DNA from: an uncultured Gammaproteobacteria bacterium
Lineage (GTDB): Bacteria > Pseudomonadota > Gammaproteobacteria > PS1 > Pseudothioglobaceae
Assembly: GCA_937896195.1 (NCBI GenBank)
Contig: CALBNC010000018.1
Location: 1-37,999, forward strand
Reading direction: 5' to 3'
Length of the DNA: 37,999 nucleotides
Below, one piece after another: positions 9,169-17,973 of this stretch; position 1 is the stretch's first letter; each line of letters starts with the position of its first letter. The position numbers were made by a program, and so were the translations under genes. A model generated the notes under the pieces. It was given only the letters and a program-made list of their open reading frames with translations. It had not been told where the DNA came from and ran no database searches.

Positions 9169-9194
9169 AGTTATACTCCTATTTATTAATTAAA

Positions 9195-9491
9195 TTAAAC
9201 CCAAGAAACCGCAGTTCCGTGTTTAACAACTAGATCTACAAAACCTGCATAATCAACTAATTTGATATTATCTGCAAGCTTCGAAGAAATTCCTCTCGCC
9301 TCAACATCACCCTGAAGTGCAAATACGCGACCTTGAGTCGCAAGATCAGCAATCATTGATGATTTAGTATTATTCGCCGCGTTAATCACACCGTCTTCAA
9401 TAAATAATATGACACTTGAATCATCAATAGTATTTAAACAAGTTTGTAGAGAATTACGCTCAAAAGATGATTTGTTTACTGTATGTAACAT
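9195..9491 (-). CDS. dsrH: DsrH, subunit of the DsrE2F2H2 sulfur-transfer hexamer
   Basis: I place the start at the ATG at 9491, giving 98 residues beginning MLHTVNKSSFERNSL, the conserved N-terminus of DsrH/TusB. A GAGGGGG sequence five bases upstream supports it better than the upstream in-frame start at 9521. The conserved cysteine of the family is visible as Cys18. DsrEFH receives persulfide sulfur and passes it to DsrC. Its presence is a marker of sulfur-oxidising rather than sulfate-reducing dsr clusters. Confidence 0.93.
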   Translation of the reverse strand: MLHTVNKSSFERNSLQTCLNTIDDSSVILFIEDGVINAANNTKSSMIADLATQGRVFALQGDVEARGISSKLADNIKLVDYAGFVDLVVKHGTAVSWV

Positions 9492-9505
9492 ATTAACCCC
9501 CTCTC

Positions 9506-9910
9506 TTAGAAACTCAAGCAAACGTCTTGTTCAGACATGATTGCTGTAAGTTCATCATTAGTAACAATTTTGATAGAAGGTTTTTCTGCCCAATCATCAT
9601 CTTCATCTTCATAAACTAAAGGCATAAGATCAGACTCAGTTAAGCCTCTTTCTTCTAAAGATTCTTTAGAAACATAAAGCTTATTGATATCGTAATCACC
9701 TAGCGCGTGAAAAGTCTTAGAAAAGTTTTTCATGCCAATGCCATCAGAATTTTGGCCTTCAACGATTTGATATACACCATCATCCATAAAAGCCAAAGAT
9801 ACATCTTGTTCAAAAGCAGCAGCAATTAACACTACTTCTAATGATTCAATTGCATACACCGTACCAAATGAAGATCGGCGATTTAAATACATAAATTTCT
9901 TTGTAGCCAT
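9506..9910 (-). CDS. dsrF: DsrF, subunit of the DsrE2F2H2 sulfur-transfer hexamer
   Basis: The 134-residue protein starts at the ATG at 9910 (MATKKFMYLNRRSSFGT), with GGAG six bases upstream. An in-frame TTG at 9922 would add four residues but lacks a ribosome-binding site. The sequence matches the DsrF/TusC family. The catalytic cysteine of DsrE is not expected in this subunit, and the only cysteine is near the C-terminus. One base separates the dsrE stop from this ATG. It forms the hexamer with DsrE and DsrH in the cytoplasm. Confidence 0.93.
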   Translation of the reverse strand: MATKKFMYLNRRSSFGTVYAIESLEVVLIAAAFEQDVSLAFMDDGVYQIVEGQNSDGIGMKNFSKTFHALGDYDINKLYVSKESLEERGLTESDLMPLVYEDEDDDWAEKPSIKIVTNDELTAIMSEQDVCLSF

Positions 9911-9911
9911 C

Positions 9912-10313
9912 TTAATCTCCAAATACTACTAAACGATCACTCTGAATACCTGCTTCAATTAACTGGCCTAGGCCAGAAATTCTGAATGCAGGATGAAGGT
10001 TATTACCTTCAATTGAGTTCTTAGTTGCTTCTGACTCGTCAAGCATTCCTCGACGAAGCGCAGCAGCAATACAAACTACTAATTCAGGTTCGCCATCAGC
10101 ATCTTTAATATTTAAAGAAGCCCAGTTATTTACAACATGGCGATCATCTTGTGGTGGTAATGTAAAACGAGATGCGTTATTTACACCATCATGGTAGAAA
10201 AACACACGCATAATCTCATGGCCATTCTCAATCGCCGCTTTAGCGAATTGAAAAGCCGTATCAGACGCTTGATGCTGGTACGGACCTTCGTTAACTTGAA
10301 TTGCAAACTTCAT
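9912..10313 (-). CDS. dsrE: DsrE, sulfurtransferase subunit with active-site cysteine
   Basis: This 133-residue protein of the DsrE/TusD family has the active cysteine in ELVVCIAAALRRG (Cys81), equivalent to the essential Cys78 of Allochromatium DsrE that carries persulfide sulfur. It begins MKFAIQVNEGPYQHQASD, a typical family N-terminus. It transfers sulfur to DsrC in the DsrEFH hexamer. The gene follows dsrB after 11 bases and touches dsrF. TusD of the tRNA-thiolation pathway is the alternative, but the cluster context decides for DsrE. Confidence 0.95.
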   Translation of the reverse strand: MKFAIQVNEGPYQHQASDTAFQFAKAAIENGHEIMRVFFYHDGVNNASRFTLPPQDDRHVVNNWASLNIKDADGEPELVVCIAAALRRGMLDESEATKNSIEGNNLHPAFRISGLGQLIEAGIQSDRLVVFGD

Positions 10314-10324
10314 CTTAAGATTCC

Positions 10325-11401
10325 TTAGAAACGAATGTGTGCAGAAGAGTTAAGCTGGTGACGTGAACCTTTCCAATCATTGATATGGAATTTAGTAAAC
10401 GGCAATCCAGTCTTCTGGAAGAATGCTGGCCAACCGATACGCTCAACCCACTCTCCAACTCTTTCCCAATCACGTGCGTCTTCTTTATAAACGCTCAAGA
10501 TGTTCTTAACAACTGCACCAACTTCCGGCCATCTTGGCGGGTTGTTAGGTAGGTTAGAAGCAACTAACTTATGGAATGAAGGCTTAGATCTCGCATTAGA
10601 GTTCTTACCACCAATCCATAAAGCAATCTTAGAATGCTCAGGATCATTAATCTGCATTGGAGGACAAGGTGGGAAACATGCACCACAACAGATACATTTC
10701 TTCTCATCAACTTCCAAAGTAGGCTTACCATTAACCATCGCAGGACGAATCGCAGCAACTGGACAACGAGCAACAACCGTAGGACGCTCACAAACCATAG
10801 ATACTAAATCATGGTTAATCTTAGGCGGCTTAGTGTGCTGAATGTTAAGTGCGATATCACCTTGACCACCACAGTTAATCTGACAACATGAAGTTGTCAT
10901 ATGAACACGGTTAGGCATTTCTTCACGAGTAAATTCTTCGTGCATCTCATCCATTAACGATTTAACAACACCGGAAGCATCGGTACCTGGAATATCACAG
11001 TGTAACCAACCTTGAGTGTGGGAAATCATTGTTACTGATGGGCCAGTACCGCCGACTGGAAAGCCTGCTTCTGTTAACGCTGATACTAGCGCATCAACTT
11101 TAGAGCCATCTGCAACCATGAATTCAACATTCGAGCGCATAGTAAAACGAACAAAGCCGTCTGCATATTCATCAGCAATATCTGCTAATTTTTTAATTGT
11201 GTATACATCCATTTGACGTGCTGTACCACAACGAACAGTGAAAACTTCTTCATTGTTCTTTGAAGTATGACGTAATACGCCAGCGCGAGGACGGTCATGG
11301 TATGCCCATTGGCCGTAGTTACGACGCATAGTTGGGTGCATATATTGAATAGGGTCTGGACATCCAGATTCGATAGGCATTCTTGGTGCTTGCTTAGCCA
11401 T
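10325..11401 (-). CDS. dsrB: DsrB, dissimilatory sulfite reductase beta subunit
   Basis: This 358-residue protein has a sirohaem/[4Fe-4S] region (including TTSCCQINCGGQGD) and an inserted ferredoxin domain with CICCGACFPPCPP. With DsrA it forms the cytoplasmic alpha2beta2 reductase, here running in the oxidative direction from sulfide-level sulfur to sulfite. The start has a good AAGGAG site. The 66-base gap to dsrA holds a small hairpin (GGTGA/TCACC, 11426-11441) with no T-run, which may affect processing or stability rather than termination. Confidence 0.97.
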   Translation of the reverse strand: MAKQAPRMPIESGCPDPIQYMHPTMRRNYGQWAYHDRPRAGVLRHTSKNNEEVFTVRCGTARQMDVYTIKKLADIADEYADGFVRFTMRSNVEFMVADGSKVDALVSALTEAGFPVGGTGPSVTMISHTQGWLHCDIPGTDASGVVKSLMDEMHEEFTREEMPNRVHMTTSCCQINCGGQGDIALNIQHTKPPKINHDLVSMVCERPTVVARCPVAAIRPAMVNGKPTLEVDEKKCICCGACFPPCPPMQINDPEHSKIALWIGGKNSNARSKPSFHKLVASNLPNNPPRWPEVGAVVKNILSVYKEDARDWERVGEWVERIGWPAFFQKTGLPFTKFHINDWKGSRHQLNSSAHIRF

Positions 11402-11467
11402 TTTTTACTCCTTGTTATGTAATTAGGTGAATTTAATCACCCAAAAATTATATTCTTTTATTTATTA

Positions 11468-12772
11468 TTAAGCGTTTGCTTCAGCTTTATTTTCAAACCA
11501 TTTAACAGCTTCTTCGTCCCAATCATCCATACGAACATATGAAGAGGTACGAGTTTCGTTAATCATGTTTGGATCTACTTTAATGCCGATTCCTTCAAGG
11601 AAGTTTACAACACCGATACGCTCAATCATTTCACCTGTGCGTTCATGCTCTAATGCATTTTCAGCAAAAAAGTCAACCACTTCGCCTGCTAAATCTTCGA
11701 TTGCTTCTAAGTCATCAGCAGTATCCATCTTCATAAATGGAACAACAACAGAACCGAATAAATCACCGATTTTTAATGTACGCTTACCGCCCATAATAAT
11801 CATAACACCCTTATCATCGCCAGTCGCTAAGATAGGTTCAACGTCGCCTTTAGCGATGTACTTATGAGTTAATGGAGAAGTAACATTTAAACAATGCATA
11901 CACTTAACACAGTTTTTATTATCAATTGTTAATGAGTTGTCAGCATTCACTTTCATTGCTGAAGTAGGACATCTAGAAGTAATGTTATCAACTACGTAGT
12001 CCATACCTTTGTCAGAAACCATTGCTTTCCATAAGTCTTGGTTTATTTTGATATCATCTCTCCAAGTACCGATAGTTGCGAAGTCAGCACGTTGTACCGA
12101 GTTCATACAATCGTTAGCACATCCAGAAACTTTAAATTTCATTTTGTACGGTAACGCTGGACGGTGCATATCATCTAAGAATGCATTAACAAGAGTTCTT
12201 AAAACCGCTTGCTCATTTACATTTGACATTTCACAACGTGAAGCCCCAACACAAGACATACCTGTACGTACTGCTGGACCTGCGCCACCTAAGTCAAAAC
12301 CGTAATCATTAAACGTGTTAAAGATTGTTTGAGTTGTCTCTTCAGTAGCACCTTGTAACATGATGTCGCCTGACTGACCATGGAATGCGATTAAGCCAGA
12401 ACCACCATTATCAGTAAACATATCACACATATCTCTTAAAAGAGTTGATGTGTAGTGCATTCCTGCTGGTGGTTGAATACGCAATGTGTGGAATTCGCCT
12501 GCAGCAGGGAATTTATAATCACCTTTGTCGTCTTTCAACTCGTTAAAACGTGGAATGATACCGCCACCGTAACCGATAACACCAACTGTACCACCTTTCC
12601 AATAACCTTTTTTAGTTACGTAAGATGTTTCAAGTGTACCTAGTACGTCACGTGCCATGTCAGCACCTGCGTGCGTATCTAGTGCTAATCTCTTAAGACC
12701 TGTTACAAATGAAGGCCATGGACCATTTTCCAACTCATCAAGGTTGGGTGTGTTATATAGCTCTTTTGCCAT
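11468..12772 (-). CDS. dsrA: DsrA, dissimilatory sulfite reductase alpha subunit
   Basis: This 434-residue protein shows the sirohaem-[4Fe-4S] cysteines (CVGASRC and SGCANDC) and a ferredoxin domain (CVKCMHCLNV). The length fits DsrA of sulfur oxidisers, about 415-435 residues. It is the first gene of the cluster, with GGAGAGAG before the ATG. Its 177-base upstream region carries a TATAAT box and a perfect inverted repeat. The presence of dsrEFH and dsrL and the absence of dsrD in the cluster point to the oxidative pathway. Confidence 0.97.
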   Translation of the reverse strand: MAKELYNTPNLDELENGPWPSFVTGLKRLALDTHAGADMARDVLGTLETSYVTKKGYWKGGTVGVIGYGGGIIPRFNELKDDKGDYKFPAAGEFHTLRIQPPAGMHYTSTLLRDMCDMFTDNGGSGLIAFHGQSGDIMLQGATEETTQTIFNTFNDYGFDLGGAGPAVRTGMSCVGASRCEMSNVNEQAVLRTLVNAFLDDMHRPALPYKMKFKVSGCANDCMNSVQRADFATIGTWRDDIKINQDLWKAMVSDKGMDYVVDNITSRCPTSAMKVNADNSLTIDNKNCVKCMHCLNVTSPLTHKYIAKGDVEPILATGDDKGVMIIMGGKRTLKIGDLFGSVVVPFMKMDTADDLEAIEDLAGEVVDFFAENALEHERTGEMIERIGVVNFLEGIGIKVDPNMINETRTSSYVRMDDWDEEAVKWFENKAEANA

Positions 12773-12802
12773 TTTCTCTCTCCAGTATATTAATAAATCC
12801 CA

Positions 12803-12817
12803 AAAACACGGTGTTTT
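12803..12817. promoter_or_regulatory. Perfect 7-bp inverted repeat in the dsrA leader (candidate operator)
   Basis: AAAACAC-G-GTGTTTT is a perfect dyad with a one-base centre, 31 to 45 bases upstream of the dsrA start. It lies downstream of the TATAAT box at 12837-12842 and so within the expected 5' leader. No T-run follows, so it is not a terminator. A DNA-binding repressor site or an RNA hairpin are both possible, and the binder is unknown. Confidence 0.5.
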
Positions 12818-12836
12818 AGAGATGTGAACGAGTCAA

Positions 12837-12842
12837 ATTATA
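12837..12842 (-). promoter_or_regulatory. Candidate -10 box for the dsr operon
   Basis: A perfect TATAAT reads on the minus strand 65 bases before dsrA. I see no good -35 at 16-18 bases, so an activator may be needed. Two short dyads just upstream, TACTT/AAGTA (12841-12856) and CACT/AGTG (12862-12876), are possible binding sites. Confidence 0.45.
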
Positions 12843-12922
12843 CTTAAATGCAAGTAAATACCACTGTTTTATAGTGATATCATCACCTATCCCTTAGGGG
12901 ATATATAAGTTTTTTTTAGATG

Positions 12923-12949
12923 AAAAAGTTACTCTGAAAAGAGTTTTTT
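12923..12949 (-). terminator. Terminator after gltD
   Basis: The 5-bp stem ACTCT/AGAGT with a TTTC loop is flanked by a run of As and a run of Ts. It begins directly after the gltD stop codon. It separates gltD transcription from the dsr promoter region. The symmetric A/T flanks could also let it act in the opposite direction. Confidence 0.6.
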
Positions 12950-14383
12950 TTAAGAGAGGTACTCATGAGTTCGCTTTGCAACACCACGCCCTTCATTAAT
13001 TGCCCAAACGACTAATGACTGACCACGACGACAATCACCCGCGGTAAAGATACCTTCTTGTGAAGTTTGATATTGGCCATAGCTAGCTTTGTAATTACCT
13101 CGATCGTCTAATTCAATTTTTGCATCGTCGCTGACATAATGCTCTGGTGACACAAAACCCATTGATAATAATACCAACTGAGCATCCCAAGTTTTTTCGC
13201 TACCAGAAATTTCAGTTAACTGGCCATCTTGAAACTCTACGTTTACAGTGATAAGACCTGTTAAAGCACCATTTTCATCTTTGGTAAATGACTTAGTCAT
13301 GAGTTGGTATTGTCTTGGATCTTCACCAAAGGCTAATTTAGCCTCTGCATGTCCATAATCAACACGATAAATCAAGGGCCACAGTGGCCATGGATTATTG
13401 TCTGCACGATCAATAGGTGGTTGGCTCATCAACTCAAAATTAACCACAGACTTAGCACCTTGGCGAATCGCTGTACCGATACAGTCAGTACCTGTATCAC
13501 CACCACCAATAACAATAACATTCTTACCTTTGGCTGATAAATGTGAATCATCTGCAAGTCCAGTGTCTAGCAAACTTTTTGTATTAACAGTTAAATACTC
13601 CATTGCCCTATGGACGCCTTGTGCATCACGATTTTCAACAGGTAACTCTCTAGCTTCACTAGCACCTGTTGTTAATATAACGGCATCAAAATCTTGTTGC
13701 AATGCTTGAATAGTAATATCTTTACCAACATTAACATTGGTAATAAATTCAATACCGCAATCTTTCATGAGATTAACACGGCGATCCACGACATCTTTAC
13801 CCAATTTCATATTTGGGATGCCGTACATTAGCAAGCCGCCAATACGATCATCGCGTTCAAAAACACTAACACTATGCCCTAATTTATTAAGCTCGTCAGC
13901 TGCAGCTAACCCTGCAGGACCAGAGCCTATAATAGCTACTGCTTTTCCTGTTTTAAATTCGACATCATATGACTTAACCCAGCCTTGCTCAAAACCTTTA
14001 TCAATAATCGCCTGTTCAATATTTTTAATAGTAACAGCAGGATTGTTTATACCAAGAACACAAGAACCTTCACAAGGTGCTGGGCAAACGCGGCCGGTAA
14101 ATTCTGGAAAGTTATTGGTTTTTAATAATCTAGATAGGGCTTCTTCCCATTTATCGTTATAGACAAGGTCATTCCATTCAGGAATTAAATTATTAATTGG
14201 ACAGCCATCATCTGACTGGCAAAAAGGCACGCCACAATCCATGCATCGAGCGCCCTGCTCTTGCAGGTGTGGCTCGTCATGGGCACCTGTAAAAATTTCA
14301 CCATAATCCTTTAGTCGCAACTCAACAGGGCGATAAGCCTCTGTTTTTCTATCAAATTCTTTAAAGCCAGTTACCTTTCCCAT
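12950..14383 (-). CDS. gltD: Glutamate synthase small (beta) subunit
   Basis: This 477-residue protein begins with the GltD N-terminus (MGKVTGFKEFDRKTEAY). It has the [4Fe-4S] cysteines CMDCGVPFCQ and RVCPAPCEGSC, an FAD site (AIIGSGPAGLAAADEL, about residues 150-165) and an NADPH site (VIGGGDTGTD). It passes electrons from NADPH to the large subunit for glutamate formation from glutamine and 2-oxoglutarate. The large subunit gltB is not in the window, so gltD stands alone here between dsrA and rplS. It is a distant relative of DsrL, but its length and lack of a C-terminal ferredoxin domain separate them. Confidence 0.92.
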   Translation of the reverse strand: MGKVTGFKEFDRKTEAYRPVELRLKDYGEIFTGAHDEPHLQEQGARCMDCGVPFCQSDDGCPINNLIPEWNDLVYNDKWEEALSRLLKTNNFPEFTGRVCPAPCEGSCVLGINNPAVTIKNIEQAIIDKGFEQGWVKSYDVEFKTGKAVAIIGSGPAGLAAADELNKLGHSVSVFERDDRIGGLLMYGIPNMKLGKDVVDRRVNLMKDCGIEFITNVNVGKDITIQALQQDFDAVILTTGASEARELPVENRDAQGVHRAMEYLTVNTKSLLDTGLADDSHLSAKGKNVIVIGGGDTGTDCIGTAIRQGAKSVVNFELMSQPPIDRADNNPWPLWPLIYRVDYGHAEAKLAFGEDPRQYQLMTKSFTKDENGALTGLITVNVEFQDGQLTEISGSEKTWDAQLVLLSMGFVSPEHYVSDDAKIELDDRGNYKASYGQYQTSQEGIFTAGDCRRGQSLVVWAINEGRGVAKRTHEYLS

Positions 14384-14413
14384 TTCTAAAAATACATAAA
14401 TATAAAGCCCTCA

Positions 14414-14422
14414 ATTATGCCA
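14414..14422 (-). promoter_or_regulatory. Extended -10 candidate for gltD
   Basis: TGGCATAAT reads on the minus strand 31 bases before the gltD start, giving a TGn extension and a near-consensus -10. No convincing -35 is visible, as is usual for extended -10 promoters. Confidence 0.4.
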
Positions 14423-14467
14423 TATTTGCTTTAAAAATGCATCTATAAAAAAGATGGGATAGTTTGC

Positions 14468-14496
14468 TTGTTTAGAACAATGATTGACTGTATAAT
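14468..14496 (+). promoter_or_regulatory. Sigma-70-type promoter of rplS
   Basis: TTGTTT (14468-14473) and TATAAT (14491-14496) are spaced by exactly 17 bases and lie about 40 bases before the rplS start. This is the best-formed promoter in the window. Confidence 0.7.
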
Positions 14497-14536
14497 TGCC
14501 TTTTTTTAAGAAACAAATATTTAAGGATAAGTTCAA

Positions 14537-14887
14537 ATGAATTTAATTGATCAAATTGAAAGTGAACAGCTAAGAAGCGACATTCCTGATTTTTCAGCAG
14601 GCGACACAATTATCGTACAAGTAAAGGTACGTGAAGGTGATCGTGAAAGATTGCAGGCATTCGAAGGTGTTGTTATTGGTAAGAAAAATCGTGGCATTGG
14701 TTCGGCATTTACAGTGAGAAAAATGTCTCATGGTGAAGGTGTTGAAAGAGTTTTCCAAACACATTCTAAAATGATTGATTCTGTTGAAGTTAAGCGTCGC
14801 GGTAAAGTTCGTCAAGCGAAACTTTATTACCTTCGTGAACTTACTGGCAAGAAAGCAAGAATTAAAGAAAAATTACCGACTCGATAA
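14537..14887 (+). CDS. rplS: 50S ribosomal protein L19
   Basis: This 116-residue protein matches L19 over its full length ([22 protein letters not shown], then [21 protein letters not shown]). L19 sits at the 30S-50S interface. An AAGGA site precedes the ATG. In many gammaproteobacteria rplS ends the rpsP-rimM-trmD-rplS operon. Here the upstream neighbour is the divergent gltD, and rplS has its own promoter and its own strong terminator. Confidence 0.97.
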   Translation: MNLIDQIESEQLRSDIPDFSAGDTIIVQVKVREGDRERLQAFEGVVIGKKNRGIGSAFTVRKMSHGEGVERVFQTHSKMIDSVEVKRRGKVRQAKLYYLRELTGKKARIKEKLPTR

Positions 14888-14907
14888 GTTTCTCCACTTT
14901 TTCTTTC

Positions 14908-14936
14908 AAATACCGACGACTAGTCGGTATTTTTTT
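14908..14936 (+). terminator. Rho-independent terminator of rplS
   Basis: A perfect 10-bp stem (AAATACCGAC with GTCGGTATTT) with a five-base loop ends in seven or more Ts. It lies 20 bases after the rplS stop and just before xerD, so xerD is probably read through at a lower level or has its own weak promoter. Confidence 0.92.
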
Positions 14937-14951
14937 GTCTAAAATTTAGAC

Positions 14952-15830
14952 ATGGAAAATAATATCCACCTTATTGAACAATTCCTTGATCATTACTGGC
15001 TATCGTCAGGTGCTAGTAAAAATACCTTGTCTGCTTATCGATCTGATTTAATGTTGTATTCAAAATGGTTAGATAAACTATCTCTAGAAAATTCTAGTGA
15101 TACTAGTATTCTTAAATATTTTCAATATCGACAGATTAGCCCATCTACTCAAGCACGAATTCTCACTTGTTTTAGGATTTTTTATCAATACCTAGTGTCA
15201 CAGAAACTTACAGATACCAATCCAACTGCCAAGCTTCATCATCCAAAACAAGTACAAAAATTACCTGTTTTTTTAAGTATCAAAGAGGTTGAGAAACTTC
15301 TAGATACGCCTGACCAAAAAACCATTTTTGGCATGAGAGATCGAGCAATGCTAGAGCTCTTATACTCATGTGGATTGCGTGTTACTGAACTTGTTAGCCT
15401 GGAATATCATCATATTAATATCAATGACGAATATATTCGAATTTTAGGCAAAGGAAATAAAGAGCGACTCTTGCCAATGGGTGATTTAGCCATAGAATAT
15501 CTTTCTAAATATGAAAAAGAAGCCCGTCCATTTTTAATTAAAAAAGGTCAAACTGATGGCTACTTCCTATCTAATCGAGGCAGCAATATGAGTCGTCAAA
15601 ATTTCTTTTACATGATTAAATCTTATGCTCAAAAAGCAGGAATTGACAAATCACTTTCTCCACATAGCTTAAGGCATGCATTTGCAACTCATTTAGTACA
15701 GCAGGGTGCAGATCTACGAAGTGTACAGCTCATGCTTGGTCATAGTGATATTTCAACGACACAAATATACACTCATATTCAAAATGTCCAGCTGAAATCA
15801 CAACACAGCAAGCACCACCCAAGAGGCTAA
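14952..15830 (+). CDS. xerD: Site-specific tyrosine recombinase XerD
   Basis: This 292-residue tyrosine recombinase has an N-terminal SAM-like core-binding domain (about residues 5-90) and a C-terminal catalytic domain with all expected residues: Arg143 (GLRVTEL), Lys167 (GKGNKER), His238 and Arg241 (PHSLRHAFATHL), His264 (LGHSD) and Tyr273 (IYTHIQ). With XerC it resolves chromosome dimers at dif. The ending (QHSKHHPRG) is typical of XerD. Nothing nearby looks like a prophage or integron, so it is a housekeeping recombinase. It converges on glcB, with 13 bases between the stops. Confidence 0.93.
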   Translation: MENNIHLIEQFLDHYWLSSGASKNTLSAYRSDLMLYSKWLDKLSLENSSDTSILKYFQYRQISPSTQARILTCFRIFYQYLVSQKLTDTNPTAKLHHPKQVQKLPVFLSIKEVEKLLDTPDQKTIFGMRDRAMLELLYSCGLRVTELVSLEYHHININDEYIRILGKGNKERLLPMGDLAIEYLSKYEKEARPFLIKKGQTDGYFLSNRGSNMSRQNFFYMIKSYAQKAGIDKSLSPHSLRHAFATHLVQQGADLRSVQLMLGHSDISTTQIYTHIQNVQLKSQHSKHHPRG

Positions 15831-15843
15831 GCTTACTTATGGT

Positions 15844-17973
15844 TTAGATTGATAAAGATAGTTCAGCTAATCTTTTTTGTCGATACTCTTTTAAAGTTGA
15901 TTCGGTATAACCATTTGGCTCACTCACACCTCTATAAACTAAAGATAGTGCTGCTTTAAATGCCATTCCATCATAGCTTGGCGCCATATTTTGATACAGT
16001 GGGTCATTCTCGTTTTGTGCATCCACAACGAGTGCCATCTCTTTAAACACTTGCTTTATTTGCTCCTTACTGCAAATCTCATGATGCAGCCAATTGGCCA
16101 TATGCTGGCTTGAGATCCTTAGCGTCGCCCTATCCTCCATTAACCCCACTTGATCAATGTCCATAACTTTTGAACAGCCTACACCTTGATCAATCCAACG
16201 CACAACATAGCCTAAGATACTTTGAGCATTGTTATTAAGCTCTGTCTTAATTTCAGCTGTACTTAATGTGCTAGTAGAGTTTAGTATCGGAGCAAGCAAT
16301 AAATCTTGTTCGTTGGCCTCAAGATGGGTTTGCATTAATTGTTGCTGTCTAGCGAAAACATCAAATCGATGGTAATGTGTCGCATGCAAGGTAGCAGCTG
16401 TTGGCGAAGGTACCCAGGCACAATTAGCACCCGCTTCTAAATGACTAACCTTACTCTCAAGCATTTCACGCATTTGATCAGGTTGTGCCCACATACCTTT
16501 ACCAATTTGTGCATTTTTATACATGCCACAATCCAAGCCTACTTGAACATTTAAGATTTCATAAGCTTTAATCCATGGCTGATTTTTGATTTTCGACTTA
16601 GGAAGTATTATTCCAGCTTGCATACTGGTGTGTATTTCATCGCCAGTGCGATCTAAAAAACCTGTATTAATAAAAATTACGCGTTTAGCTGCTGCTTTAA
16701 TACATGCTGCTAGATTAACACTTGTGCGGCGCTCTTCATCCATAATACCAATTTTAATTGTATTAGCCTTAAGTCCAAGAGCCTGCTCAACCCTCCCAAA
16801 CAGCTTAACACTAAACGCCACTTCATCAGGGCCATGCATTTTAGGTTTAACAATATAAACATTGCCCTTTTTTGAATTAGCACCTAAATGCTGAATATCA
16901 TGCAGAGCGATTAACGTTGTTATCAGTGCATCTAAAATACCTTCTGGTGCCTCTTGATTATCTGGAGTTTTAATTAAACCTGTTAACATATGGTGTCCGA
17001 CATTACGTACCAACATCAAACTACTTCCTGGCAAAGTACCGGACTTACCTTTTGCATTAATATAGCTTTTGTCTGAATTTACTCTTCTTACAACTGACTT
17101 CTCGCCCTTGTTAAATTTAATCTCTAAATCACGCTTCATTAGGCCTAAAAAGTTACGATAGGCGTTAATTTTTTCTTCACCAGCAACCGTAGCAACTGAA
17201 TCTTCAAAATCAATAATAGTTGTTAGTGCTGATTCCAAAATGACATCTTGAATACCTTTAGTATCTGTATTGATGACTAGTTCGATATGTAAATTATGGT
17301 GCTCAATTAAAATGCTATGATTGGTACTGCCAACAAAACTGTCTGAGTTTTTTAGCTGAGTTGTACTCTTATCCTTTAATGTAAATATTGGTACGTTTGA
17401 CTTAATATCAATAGAAGCAACTTGATCATAAGAGCCAGAATTTAGCGGTATTACCTCGTCTAAAAAAGTATTACTCCAACTAATAACTTGAGCAGCACGC
17501 TCATCGCCCTTAATTTTTCTATCGATAACGTCACTACCATACAAGGTGTCATACAAACTGCCCCAGCGTGCATTAAGTGCATTAAGTGCAAAACGAGCAC
17601 TGGAAATAGGCACCACTAATTGTGGTCCAGCTATTTTAGCAATCTCATCATCAACCTGATCTAGCTCAAGTTCGAAAGGAGCTGGTTTAGGTAATAAATA
17701 ACCAATATCTTCTAAGAATATTTTGTAAGCCTGTAAATCAAATGATCCAGTATTATTCTTATGCCACTTATCAATTTGGGATTGTAGTTTATCGCGCTGA
17801 AGCAGTAAATCTTGATTTTCCTTAGTTAACTCAGAAACAATAGTTAGTAATTTAGAGAAAAACTCATCCACCTTAATATCCAAACCTGGGAGAACTTCTT
17901 GCTCTATAAACTGATACAAGTTACGATCAACTTGGTAATCTGCTAAATTTTTATATCCTTCAACTAAAATCAT
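15844..17973 (-). CDS. glcB: Malate synthase G
   Basis: This 709-residue protein is about the usual length of isoform G (about 720 residues) and much longer than isoform A. It condenses glyoxylate with acetyl-CoA to malate, the second step of the glyoxylate bypass. Typical segments include DSVATVAGEEK, IGIMDEERRTSVNLAACI, FINTGFLDRTGDEIHTSM and GANCAWVPSPTAATLHATHYH. The start overlaps the stop of the preceding RraA-like gene by four bases (17970-17973), and it ends the aceA-aceK-rraA-glcB block. Isoform G in an ace operon, where enteric bacteria have aceB, is worth noting. Confidence 0.95.
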   Translation of the reverse strand: MILVEGYKNLADYQVDRNLYQFIEQEVLPGLDIKVDEFFSKLLTIVSELTKENQDLLLQRDKLQSQIDKWHKNNTGSFDLQAYKIFLEDIGYLLPKPAPFELELDQVDDEIAKIAGPQLVVPISSARFALNALNARWGSLYDTLYGSDVIDRKIKGDERAAQVISWSNTFLDEVIPLNSGSYDQVASIDIKSNVPIFTLKDKSTTQLKNSDSFVGSTNHSILIEHHNLHIELVINTDTKGIQDVILESALTTIIDFEDSVATVAGEEKINAYRNFLGLMKRDLEIKFNKGEKSVVRRVNSDKSYINAKGKSGTLPGSSLMLVRNVGHHMLTGLIKTPDNQEAPEGILDALITTLIALHDIQHLGANSKKGNVYIVKPKMHGPDEVAFSVKLFGRVEQALGLKANTIKIGIMDEERRTSVNLAACIKAAAKRVIFINTGFLDRTGDEIHTSMQAGIILPKSKIKNQPWIKAYEILNVQVGLDCGMYKNAQIGKGMWAQPDQMREMLESKVSHLEAGANCAWVPSPTAATLHATHYHRFDVFARQQQLMQTHLEANEQDLLLAPILNSTSTLSTAEIKTELNNNAQSILGYVVRWIDQGVGCSKVMDIDQVGLMEDRATLRISSQHMANWLHHEICSKEQIKQVFKEMALVVDAQNENDPLYQNMAPSYDGMAFKAALSLVYRGVSEPNGYTESTLKEYRQKRLAELSLSI

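Noticed and set aside
11426-11441. Hairpin between dsrA and dsrB as a terminator
   Set aside because: The 5-bp stem is short and has no following U-run in a useful position; the subunits need equal amounts, so termination here is unlikely.
13737-14162. 141-codon plus-strand frame opposite gltD
   Set aside because: The opposite strand encodes clear GltD motifs across the same stretch; no independent evidence for a gene.
14952-15830. Tyrosine recombinase as sign of a prophage or integrative element
   Set aside because: It matches housekeeping XerD throughout; there are no att repeats, tRNA gene or phage genes nearby.
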